Part shown: in pieces, positions 3,652 to 9,523 of the stretch
Position numbering within the stretch: position 1 is the first letter of the stretch
Layout of the letters: the number at the start of each line of letters is the position of its first letter
Source of the DNA: Oscillospiraceae bacterium
GTDB lineage: Bacteria; Bacillota_A; Clostridia; Oscillospirales; Oscillospiraceae
DNA: 9,523 nt
Assembly (NCBI GenBank): GCA_016302005.1
Contig: JAEDOK010000064.1
Coordinates: forward strand, 1-9,523
Reading direction: 5' to 3'
Translations under genes and position numbers: made by a program
The notes under the pieces: model-generated
Databases searched by the model: none
What the model saw: only the letters and a program-made list of their open reading frames with translations
Told to the model about the DNA's origin: nothing

Positions 3652-4935
3652 ATGAGCAACTATAAATTTGAAACACTTCAGCTCCATGTTGGACAGGAGC
3701 AGCCCGATCCTGCGACCGGCGCCCGTGCCGTACCGATCTATCAGACGACTTCATATGTGTTCCGTGACTGTGCGCAGGCCGCGGCACGCTTCGGCCTCAC
3801 CGACCCGGGCAACATCTATGGCCGCCTGACCAACTCCACGCAGGACGTGCTCGAAAAACGCATTGCTGCGCTGGAAGGCGGCGTTGCGGCACTGGCACTG
3901 GCCTCCGGCGCTGCTGCCATCACCTATGCCATCGAAGCGCTGGCGCAGGAGGGCGACCACATCGTCGCGCAGAAGACCATTTACGGCGGCAGCTATAACC
4001 TGCTGGCGCACACCCTGCCGCGATACGGGATTACCACGACCTTTGTTGATGCGCACGACCTTGCGCAGGTCGAATCGGCGATCCGGCCCAATACGAAGGC
4101 CGTGTATCTGGAAACGCTGGGCAATCCCAACAGCGACATCCCCGACATTGAGGCCATTGCGCAGATCGCGCACCGCCATGGTCTGCCGCTGGTGATCGAC
4201 AACACCTTCGGCACGCCCTACCTGATCCGCCCGATCGAGCACGGCGCGGACGTCGTCGTCCACTCTGCCACGAAGTTCATCGGCGGTCACGGCACGACAC
4301 TGGGCGGCATCATCGTCGACTCCGGCCGCTTTGACTGGAAGGCAAGCCGGAAATACCCTGCGATCGCCGAGCCGAATCCGAGCTATCACGGCGTCAGCTT
4401 TGTTGACGCTGCAGGCCCGGCTGCGTTTGTCACCTACATCCGTGCGGTTTTGCTGCGCGATACGGGCGCGTGCATTGCGCCGATTTCAGCGTTCCTGCTC
4501 CTGCAGGGCGTCGAGACGCTCTCGCTGCGCCTGGAACGCCACGCCGAGAACACCAAAAAGGTCGTGCAGTTCCTCGCAAGCCACCCGCAGGTGGAGAAGG
4601 TGAACCATCCCAGCCTGCCGGAGCATCCCGACCACGCGCTGTATGAGAAATATTTCCCCAACGGCGGCGCGTCCATCTTCACCTTTGAGATCAAAGGCGG
4701 ACAGGCGGCGGCACACAGGTTCATCGACGCGCTGGAGATCTTCTCCCTGCTGGCGAATGTCGCGGATGTGAAATCGCTCGTCATTCATCCGGCGACGACC
4801 ACGCACTCGCAGCTTTCCGAGGAGGAGCTGCTCGATCAGGGCATCCGCCCGAACACCATCCGCCTGTCGATCGGCACAGAGCATATTGACGATATCCTTG
4901 CAGACCTCGAAAGGGGCTTTGCCGCTGCAAATTGA
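3652..4935 (+). CDS. metY: O-acetylhomoserine sulfhydrylase (O-acetylhomoserine aminocarboxypropyltransferase)
   Basis: A 427-residue enzyme of the Cys/Met-metabolism PLP family (PF01053). It condenses O-acetylhomoserine with sulfide to give homocysteine, feeding methionine synthesis. Visible landmarks: IYGRLTNST (55-63) with the Tyr and Arg that contact the neighbouring subunit's PLP phosphate, ALASGAAA (82-89), DNTFGTP (183-189) with the Asp for the pyridine nitrogen, [10 protein letters not shown] with the Schiff-base Lys208, and [11 protein letters not shown] (401-411) with the substrate-carboxylate Arg404. The length, about 30-45 residues above MetB, MetC or MetZ, and the extended middle region favour the sulfhydrylase. 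The start at 3652 follows AGAGG (3640-3644). An upstream in-frame ATG at 3601 would add 17 residues but has its GGAGG almost touching the codon. Together with cysK it gives parallel routes for sulfide. The symbol is by family role; some genomes call it cysD or metZ. Confidence 0.92.
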   Translation: MSNYKFETLQLHVGQEQPDPATGARAVPIYQTTSYVFRDCAQAAARFGLTDPGNIYGRLTNSTQDVLEKRIAALEGGVAALALASGAAAITYAIEALAQEGDHIVAQKTIYGGSYNLLAHTLPRYGITTTFVDAHDLAQVESAIRPNTKAVYLETLGNPNSDIPDIEAIAQIAHRHGLPLVIDNTFGTPYLIRPIEHGADVVVHSATKFIGGHGTTLGGIIVDSGRFDWKASRKYPAIAEPNPSYHGVSFVDAAGPAAFVTYIRAVLLRDTGACIAPISAFLLLQGVETLSLRLERHAENTKKVVQFLASHPQVEKVNHPSLPEHPDHALYEKYFPNGGASIFTFEIKGGQAAAHRFIDALEIFSLLANVADVKSLVIHPATTTHSQLSEEELLDQGIRPNTIRLSIGTEHIDDILADLERGFAAAN

Positions 4936-4940
4936 CAAAA

Positions 4941-4977
4941 AAAGATCCGGCTGACGCAATGTCAGCCGGATTTCTTT
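4941..4977. terminator. Bidirectional terminator between convergent genes
   Basis: ATCCGGCTGAC (4945-4955) and GTCAGCCGGAT (4961-4971) form an 11-bp perfect stem with loop GCAAT. TTTCTTT lies on the right and A7 on the left (a T-run when read on the minus strand). It serves the sulfhydrylase gene (stop at 4935) and the minus-strand operon, whose last stop codon (4976-4978) lies 4 bases from the stem. Confidence 0.92.
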
Positions 4978-5953
4978 ATGTTTCGGGAAGCCAGCGGGCA
5001 TAGAGCGTGAGGGGGATCGGGTTGCTCCAGTCACGGTCATTTTCTGTTTCGGGGAAGAAATCGTGCGCCGGGATCATTTGCACCGGCTCGCCGGTGCATT
5101 CCGGTGTCTCGTACCATCCGGCGAAGACGTAGCCGTCGCGCACAGGCGTGGGGAAGGCGCAAGGCCAAACCGTACCGCCGGAGGCCATGGGACTGGTGGC
5201 GTCATATTCCTCTGCCGGGTCGCCGTCGTTGGGATCGAGAATGAGCGGGATCCAAGGGTCGCCGTCTCCTTCATATTCCCATGCCGCGTGGATATTCACG
5301 TGGCGGACGCCGTTTTCATCCGGCGCGACCAGTTGGACGTCCTCCGTGCGGAGCGTGTCCGTCAAAAGGTAGTAATTTCCGCTGCCGTTGAGCACAAAGC
5401 CGAGGAAATTGTAATTCTCATGCGGTATATAGGCCGGGAGTGTCAGATCCGTAAACTCCGCTTCAGGCACGGTGGCCTGATACAATACGTGGTCATTCCA
5501 GTTATCCTCCGGGTTGGGGGAGCTGTTATAGACCGTGATCTCCAGTGAACCATCGCCCAGGGGATAGGTCGGCACAGGCTCCGTCTCCGGCGGCTCTGTC
5601 GGCGCAGGCTCCGTCTGCGTGGGGACAGGCTCCGTTTCCGTTGGCACGGGCTGCGTTTCCGTGGGAATGGGCTGCGTTTCCGCAGGGGCCGGCTCATCCT
5701 GCGGCGGCTTCGCGTTGGGGAGGACGCCCGGCAGGGCAAGCGTGGTAACGACAGTGACCGCCGCGACAAGATAGAGCATTTTTTTGCGCAGACGCCACTT
5801 CTTTTTCGAAGCGTCGTCCCGGCGTTGCGCTGCTGAAGCCGAAAACTCCGCAGCAGGGGAGGCAACTTCGGCGGCGGGAGGAGAAAACTCTTCACTCGGT
5901 GGGAGAAATTCCGCCCCGGCGGGCGGGTATTCCCGCTCGTGTCGGTCGTTCAT
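4976..5953 (-). CDS. Membrane-anchored surface protein with Pro/Thr repeats and Flg_new/InlB-like repeats
   Basis: A 325-residue protein in four parts. (1) A cytosolic N-terminus (1-50) with a degenerate 7-residue repeat (PAGAEFL, PPSEEFS, PPAAEVA, SPAAEFS). (2) A basic stretch and one membrane segment (about 59-78, MLYLVAAVTVVTTLALPGVL). (3) A Pro/Thr/Glu stalk (85-130) of repeats like PTETQPV. (4) An extracellular part with two probable Flg_new (Listeria-Bacteroides, InlB B-type) beta repeats; the second is clear (GYVFAGWYE...TLYARW, 274-321), the first looser (NFLGFV...NIHAAW, 182-225). No sortase motif or lipobox is seen. The start at 5953 is chosen because AGGTGA lies about 7 nt upstream, across the stop codon of the MscS gene; an extension to 6031 would overlap that gene by 74 bases. 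The tight coupling suggests a cell-envelope role linked to the channel, but function is unknown. Confidence 0.82.
   Translation of the reverse strand: MNDRHEREYPPAGAEFLPPSEEFSPPAAEVASPAAEFSASAAQRRDDASKKKWRLRKKMLYLVAAVTVVTTLALPGVLPNAKPPQDEPAPAETQPIPTETQPVPTETEPVPTQTEPAPTEPPETEPVPTYPLGDGSLEITVYNSSPNPEDNWNDHVLYQATVPEAEFTDLTLPAYIPHENYNFLGFVLNGSGNYYLLTDTLRTEDVQLVAPDENGVRHVNIHAAWEYEGDGDPWIPLILDPNDGDPAEEYDATSPMASGGTVWPCAFPTPVRDGYVFAGWYETPECTGEPVQMIPAHDFFPETENDRDWSNPIPLTLYARWLPET
5567..5686 (-). repeat. 21-nt tandem repeat coding for the PTETQPV stalk
   Basis: About five imperfect copies of a 21-base unit encode residues 90-129 of the surface protein. Copies vary mainly at the Gln/Glu and Val/Ile/Ala positions. 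Such tracts expand and contract easily, so stalk length may differ between strains. Confidence 0.7.
5828..5923 (-). repeat. Degenerate 21-nt repeat near the N-terminus of the surface protein
   Basis: Four and a half divergent copies of a 7-residue unit, roughly (P/S)PxAE(F/V)x, encode residues 11-42 on the cytosolic side of the membrane segment. The repeat is clearer in protein than in DNA, so it is older or less active than the stalk repeat. Confidence 0.5.
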
Positions 5954-5957
5954 ATGC

Positions 5958-6842
5958 TCACCTGCTATGTACGTCGAGCTGCGGATAGGGACACTCGACG
6001 CCGAGCTTGCGCAGACCGAGCAGCAGCTCACGATTCAGCAGACGCTGGGTGGAGAAGATCGCCTTTTCCTCGACCTCGGCAATGAAGCGCAGCACAACGG
6101 CAGAATCCGCCAGCGTCTGCACGCCCAGATATTGCGGCGCCTGCTTCATGGCAGACGGATTATTCTCATAGACCTTTGCCAGCATTTCCGGAAGCTTCTT
6201 TTCCAGTGCCTCCAGATCCGTTTCGTAAGGGATCGAAATGTCACAGACGGCGAAGGAGCTGTTATCCGAGCGGTTGAGGATGTTCTTCATCTCGGAATTG
6301 TTGATGATGCGCACGTTTCCGCCGGTATCGACAACGGAGGTGGTACGGATGCCGATCTCCTGCACGGTGCCGCGGAAGCCGCCGACCTCAACGATGTCGC
6401 CGACGTTGCACTGGTTTTCAAACAGCATGAAAACGCCCGTGACGACGTCCGCGATCAGGCTCTCGGCGCCGAAGCCGACGATAAGAGCGAGGATCCCGAC
6501 GCTGGCGACGATGGTGGACACATCCACGCCCAAAATGCTCAGACCCCAGCAGAGGATGACGAGCGCGGCAGCATATTTCGTCAGACTGGCAAGCAGCGTG
6601 ACGAGGGTGCGTCCGCGGTGACGCTTTGGCTTCAGGCTGTGCAGCACAAGGATCACGAGGTTTGCCACGAGCAGCACGCTGAAGAGCATCAGCAGAAACT
6701 GCAGCAAGGCCTTTGCGTTGAACTGCAGCGAGGTGCGAAGAGAGAAGCTCTCAAAGACACCCGCTGCCCATGCCCCGCCGCAGGCACCCAGAAGCAGCAA
6801 GAGCAGAACCAACAGTCTGACGAGTTGTTTCTTCTGTTTCAT
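5958..6842 (-). CDS. MscS-family mechanosensitive ion channel
   Basis: A 294-residue membrane channel that opens under membrane tension to release solutes during hypo-osmotic shock. Three membrane segments are visible: about 6-29 (LVRLLVLLLLLLGACGGAWAAG), 46-70 (LLQFLLMLFSVLLVANLVILVL) and 88-105. The pore helix TM3 follows with the family's Gly/Ala-rich pattern (SVGILALIVGFGAESLIADVVTG, 115-136). The beta domain follows (CNVGDIVEVGGFRGTVQEIGIRTT, 145-168, then VRIINNSEM, 177-185) and then a C-terminal alpha/beta domain. Size matches the small MscS/YkuT class (about 280-300 residues). The start at 6842 is an ATG 8 nt after AAGGAG (6851-6856); the longer frame would need a GTG at 6851 overlapping that site. 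It lies 39 nt after the HAD gene and 4 nt before the surface protein gene, so the three are likely cotranscribed. Confidence 0.92.
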   Translation of the reverse strand: MKQKKQLVRLLVLLLLLLGACGGAWAAGVFESFSLRTSLQFNAKALLQFLLMLFSVLLVANLVILVLHSLKPKRHRGRTLVTLLASLTKYAAALVILCWGLSILGVDVSTIVASVGILALIVGFGAESLIADVVTGVFMLFENQCNVGDIVEVGGFRGTVQEIGIRTTSVVDTGGNVRIINNSEMKNILNRSDNSSFAVCDISIPYETDLEALEKKLPEMLAKVYENNPSAMKQAPQYLGVQTLADSAVVLRFIAEVEEKAIFSTQRLLNRELLLGLRKLGVECPYPQLDVHSR

Positions 6843-6881
6843 AGTGAGCACTCCTTATTTTTATTGGCAGAGAGACTCTGC

Positions 6882-7664
6882 CTATATCAACGAATAATGC
6901 TCCAGGGCGTGCAGCAGACCGTCGTCGTCACAGTCGTCCGTGACGTAGTCGGCTGCCGCCTTTGCTTCCGGCGTGGCGTTGCCCATCGCAACGCCGATAC
7001 CCGCCGCACGCAGCATGGCAATGTCGTTCTCGGCGTCACCGAAAGCGATGGATTCCTCCGGCAAAATGCCGTAGTTGGCAAGGACCTCCGCCATTGCGAC
7101 ATCCTTGCCGCCGTTGTCGGCGATAATATCAAAGCCGGTTTCAAACCACTGCGTTGCGATGCAATGCGGTGCAAGACGCATGGCCTCCTCCAGCTCTTCC
7201 CGCGTGGCAAAGAAAACGATCTTGAAGATCGGGCTTTGCAGCATCGAGCGAAGGTCGGCGATCTCCGGCAGACGTGTGTGGATGGCCTCCAGAGAACGTG
7301 CAACGCATGGGGTGCAGGTGTTGATGCAGACCTCGTCCGCGCCGGCGGCCCAGCAGCCGATGTTGTGCGTATTTGCCCAGTGGATGATGGCCTCGGCCTC
7401 CGATGGGAGAATGGGTCTGCCGTAGAGCCGGTTGCCGTTTTCGTCGTAGGCATCCTGCCCGTTATTCGTCAGCATCCCGTCAAAATGCAGACCGTCGAGC
7501 AGATGCTCGCTTTGGATCTCGAAGCGCGAACGTCCCGTCGCAACGAACAAAAGGACGCCATTTTGCCGCAGGCGCTCCAGCGCCACGGCGGTCGAAGGTG
7601 GATAGACCTTGGATTTCAGCGACACCAGCGTGCCGTCGATGTCAAAAAAAGCGGCCTTAATCAT
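6882..7664 (-). CDS. Cof-type HAD-superfamily phosphatase
   Basis: A 260-residue cytosolic HAD hydrolase of subfamily IIB (Cof type), which removes phosphate from sugar phosphates, nucleotides or cofactors; the substrate is not predictable. Motif I FFDIDGTLV gives nucleophile Asp8 and acid/base Asp10. Motif II is VATGR (Thr43). The cap domain spans about 80-180. Motif III is the Lys in DNGGKD (Lys187). Motif IV is FGDAENDIAML (Asp210, Asp214, Mg2+ ligands). All catalytic residues are intact. The start at 7664 puts motif I at the usual distance from the N-terminus. The 13-residue extension to 7703 would lie entirely inside the previous gene. The ATG overlaps the end of that gene by 8 nt (CATGATTAA) and has no strong ribosome binding site of its own, implying translational coupling. 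Confidence 0.92.
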   Translation of the reverse strand: MIKAAFFDIDGTLVSLKSKVYPPSTAVALERLRQNGVLLFVATGRSRFEIQSEHLLDGLHFDGMLTNNGQDAYDENGNRLYGRPILPSEAEAIIHWANTHNIGCWAAGADEVCINTCTPCVARSLEAIHTRLPEIADLRSMLQSPIFKIVFFATREELEEAMRLAPHCIATQWFETGFDIIADNGGKDVAMAEVLANYGILPEESIAFGDAENDIAMLRAAGIGVAMGNATPEAKAAADYVTDDCDDDGLLHALEHYSLI

Positions 7665-8193
7665 GCTTTTTTGTGACGGAGAGCTTTCCGCTAAAGAACC
7701 CAACCGTACCGATCGCGGCGAAAACGAGCGAGATAAGCAGATCCTTGATAAAGACGGAGGAATCCAGCGTGAAGGTCCAGATCTCGCCGCCGCAGACGGC
7801 GTTTACGCTCAGGCCGCGCAGCAGATCGAACGACTTGGAAAGCGCATAGCCGAGCGTTTGAGAGCCGCCGGAGTCCCGAAGCTCCTGCAGAAAATCATAG
7901 GCGAAGGAGAAATAGTTGGCAAGCAGCATCGCAAGCACTGTTGCCACGGCGGAGATGATCAGGCCTTTGCGGCTGGCCTTGTTGCCGGAGAAGAGGCCGT
8001 AGCCGAAAAAGGCGGCGGCGATGGCGACAAAACCGCTCAGTCCGGCGATGAAGTTCGCAAGATGCAGCAGGAAAAAGACGAGCGCGCCCGCAAGGGAGAA
8101 CAGAAGCGCGCCGACTGCGCCGAGCAGAACATTCTCCTTCGGAGGAAGCTCAGCAGGGTTTTGGTAGGTGGTGGGTTGTGTCTGTAGTTCCAT
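7657..8193 (-). CDS. Multi-pass membrane protein of unknown function (178 aa)
   Basis: A 178-residue hydrophobic protein. After a polar N-terminus (MELQTQPTTYQNPAELPPKEN) come four probable membrane segments: about 22-45, 48-67, 76-97 and 149-168. A short basic loop (GNKASRKG, 69-76) lies between the second and third. A non-membrane region of about 50 residues containing one Cys (YDFLQELRDSGG...GGEIWTF) lies between the last two. The C-terminus (KLSVTKKHD) should be cytosolic. It resembles small integral membrane proteins common in Clostridia, but I cannot name a family. The ribosome binding site is weak (AAAGAGAGAG before the ATG). The gene follows the Clp gene by 79 nt and overlaps the HAD phosphatase gene by 8 nt. 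Confidence 0.8.
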   Translation of the reverse strand: MELQTQPTTYQNPAELPPKENVLLGAVGALLFSLAGALVFFLLHLANFIAGLSGFVAIAAAFFGYGLFSGNKASRKGLIISAVATVLAMLLANYFSFAYDFLQELRDSGGSQTLGYALSKSFDLLRGLSVNAVCGGEIWTFTLDSSVFIKDLLISLVFAAIGTVGFFSGKLSVTKKHD

Positions 8194-8272
8194 GTGTTTC
8201 TCTCTCTTTCATTTTTCTTTCATAAACACTGACGAACGGCAAGCGGCGCCTGTTCGATCGGTGGTTATTTTT
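8194..8272 (-). other. Intergenic gap between clpC-like and membrane protein genes
   Basis: These 79 bases hold a modest stem, CGAAC-GGC paired with GCC-T-GTTCG (about 8233-8256), with no T-run on the minus strand, and no clear promoter. I therefore treat the genes on either side as possibly cotranscribed, with uncertain partial attenuation between them. Confidence 0.35.
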
Positions 8273-9523
8273 TTACAGGGACAGGATATGCACCTGTTGG
8301 CCGTCTGCTTCCAGCTTGATCTGCGAGATCGGATGCTCATAGCTGTCGATGATCTTTTCCGCGATTGCGTCCTCCAGCTCGCGCTGGATGGTGCGGCGCA
8401 GATTCCGTGCGCCGTAGGTGAGGGAATAGGACTTGCGCACGAGGAAGTCGATGACGCTCTCGTCCCAGAGCAGGTGGATGCCGTGCTCGTCCAGATTGCC
8501 GCGCAGCTCGCCGAGCATAATCGCCGCGATGCCGCGGAAATCCGCCTCGGACAGCTTGTTGAAGCAGACGATCTCGTCCACGCGGTTGAGGAATTCCGGC
8601 CGCAGGAACTCGCGCAGCGACTTCATGGCCTTTTCCTTGCTCTGCTCGGACATACTGCGGGCAAAGCCGACCGAGCCGTCCTTGCGCTCGGAGCCGGCGT
8701 TAGAGGTCATCACGATCACGGTGTTCTCAAAGTTGACCACGCGGCCCTGCGCATCGGTGATGCGGCCGTCGTCAAGGATCTGCAAAAGGACGTTGAGCAC
8801 GTCGGGATGCGCCTTTTCCAGCTCGTCGAAGAGGATGACGCTGTAGGGCTTGCGGCGGATCTTCTCGGTGAGCTGACCGGCCTCGTCGTAGCCGACGTAG
8901 CCGGGAGGCGAGCCGATCAGCTTCGAAACGGAGTGGCGCTCCATGTATTCCGACATATCCAGCCGCACCAGAGAATCCACGGAGTCGAACAGCTCGTCGG
9001 CAAGGGTCTTGACCAGCTCGGTCTTGCCGACGCCCGTCGAGCCGACAAAGATGAAGGAGACGGGATGCTTTTTCGTGGCGATGCCGACGCGGTTGCGGCG
9101 GATGGCCGATGCAACGGCGCGGATGGCCTCGTCCTGCCCCACGATGCGCTTTTTCAGGCGATCCTCCAGCGTGCGAAGCTGCTCGTATTCCTGCGCACGG
9201 ATCTTGCTGGCGGGGATCTTCGTCCACATCTCGATCACGCGGGCGAGATTTTCCATTGTCAGCACGGGCGCGGGCTTCTGCTCGAGCCGGGCGATCTCCT
9301 GGTCGAGACGCAGAACGTTGCTGCGCAGCAGGGCAAGCCGCTCAAAGTTCTCGTGCTCGGTGTCCTCGGTGAGCATTTTGATCTCCAGATTGTAATCGTC
9401 GCGTTCCTTGCGCTTTTCCGCGAGGTCGGAGATCTCCTTCGTATGCAGGTTGAGGTCGGAGCAGGCCTCGTCCACAAGGTCGATGGCCTTGTCCGGCAGG
9501 AAGCGGTCGGTGATATAGCGCTC
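8273..9523 (-). CDS. clpC: ClpC-type AAA+ unfoldase, C-terminal part (5' end outside window)
   Basis: The frame is open to the right edge and gives the last 416 residues of an HSP100 chaperone. Fragment numbering: the end of the first ATPase domain (ERYITDRFLPDKAIDLVDEA, 1-20); a short coiled middle domain (about 27-85), far shorter than in ClpB; then the second ATPase domain with Walker A GSTGVGKT (161-168), Walker B VILFDE (229-234), the pore loop GSPPGYVGYDEAGQL (204-218), sensor 1 TSNAG (273-277), arginine finger region RPEFLNRVDE (308-317) and sensor 2 GARNLRR (371-377). The loop GSVGF (283-287) matches the ClpP-docking VGF loop of ClpC, absent in ClpB. It should unfold substrates for ClpP. 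The N-terminal domain, which would separate ClpC from related types, is not visible. An internal GTG at 9475 is not the start. Confidence 0.92.
   Translation of the reverse strand, partial: ERYITDRFLPDKAIDLVDEACSDLNLHTKEISDLAEKRKERDDYNLEIKMLTEDTEHENFERLALLRSNVLRLDQEIARLEQKPAPVLTMENLARVIEMWTKIPASKIRAQEYEQLRTLEDRLKKRIVGQDEAIRAVASAIRRNRVGIATKKHPVSFIFVGSTGVGKTELVKTLADELFDSVDSLVRLDMSEYMERHSVSKLIGSPPGYVGYDEAGQLTEKIRRKPYSVILFDELEKAHPDVLNVLLQILDDGRITDAQGRVVNFENTVIVMTSNAGSERKDGSVGFARSMSEQSKEKAMKSLREFLRPEFLNRVDEIVCFNKLSEADFRGIAAIMLGELRGNLDEHGIHLLWDESVIDFLVRKSYSLTYGARNLRRTIQRELEDAIAEKIIDSYEHPISQIKLEADGQQVHILSL

Noticed and set aside
5784..7676. A 630-residue open frame on the plus strand
   Set aside because: It lies antisense to three well-supported genes (surface protein, MscS, HAD phosphatase), has no ribosome binding site or recognisable domain, and is an expected by-product of GC-biased third codon positions in the real genes.
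1..9523. CRISPR array, toxin-antitoxin pair or named anti-phage defence system
   Set aside because: No regularly spaced identical repeats of CRISPR size, and no gene with toxin, antitoxin, nuclease or other defence hallmarks. The Clp gene has normal ClpC features.

Overview
The window looks like a chromosomal segment from a GC-rich member of the Clostridia, probably Oscillospiraceae-like. This is an inference from strong AGGAGG ribosome binding sites, consensus sigma-A promoters inside an otherwise GC-rich sequence, Firmicutes-type protein families, and a junction with Firmicutes-style phage genes. No taxonomic marker gene is present, so the placement stays tentative.

Positions 1-1134 are the end of a probable prophage. 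They hold the tail of one gene, an unnamed 116-residue protein, a 154-residue phage protein resembling the DUF7841 family, and AT-rich DNA. This ends at a 17-base fragment identical in form to the 3' end of a tRNA gene with its encoded CCA, followed at once by a strong intrinsic terminator. That is the signature of the distal attachment site of an element integrated in a tRNA gene; the intact tRNA should lie to the left, outside the window. Positions 1180-1730 contain no convincing protein gene but are full of inverted repeats: GTGAAG-linked mini-hairpins, nested stem-loops, and a terminator shared with the next gene.

Positions 1731-4971 are a sulfur-assimilation block. A divergent Rrf2-family regulator with an IscR-like cysteine cluster (minus strand) faces cysK (O-acetylserine sulfhydrylase, plus strand). 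The same gapped motif, TTAACCTA-N10-TGGTT, sits on the regulator's own -10 box and on the cysK transcription start, a good candidate for one operator pair controlling both. Downstream is an O-acetylhomoserine sulfhydrylase gene with its own perfect promoter and a leader of about 240 nt. The leader encodes a 36-codon peptide with three Cys codons. Its last codons can base-pair with the enzyme gene's ribosome binding site, which suggests translational attenuation responsive to cysteine. This is the most interesting signal in the window.

Positions 4976-9523 are a minus-strand gene cluster, probably one operon. In transcription order it holds a ClpC-type AAA+ unfoldase (5' end outside the window), a small multi-pass membrane protein, a Cof-type HAD phosphatase, an MscS-family mechanosensitive channel, and a membrane-anchored surface protein with proline/threonine heptad repeats and two probable Flg_new/InlB-type repeats. 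The last four genes are tightly spaced (8-nt overlap, 39 nt, 4 nt) and end at a terminator shared with the convergent sulfhydrylase gene.
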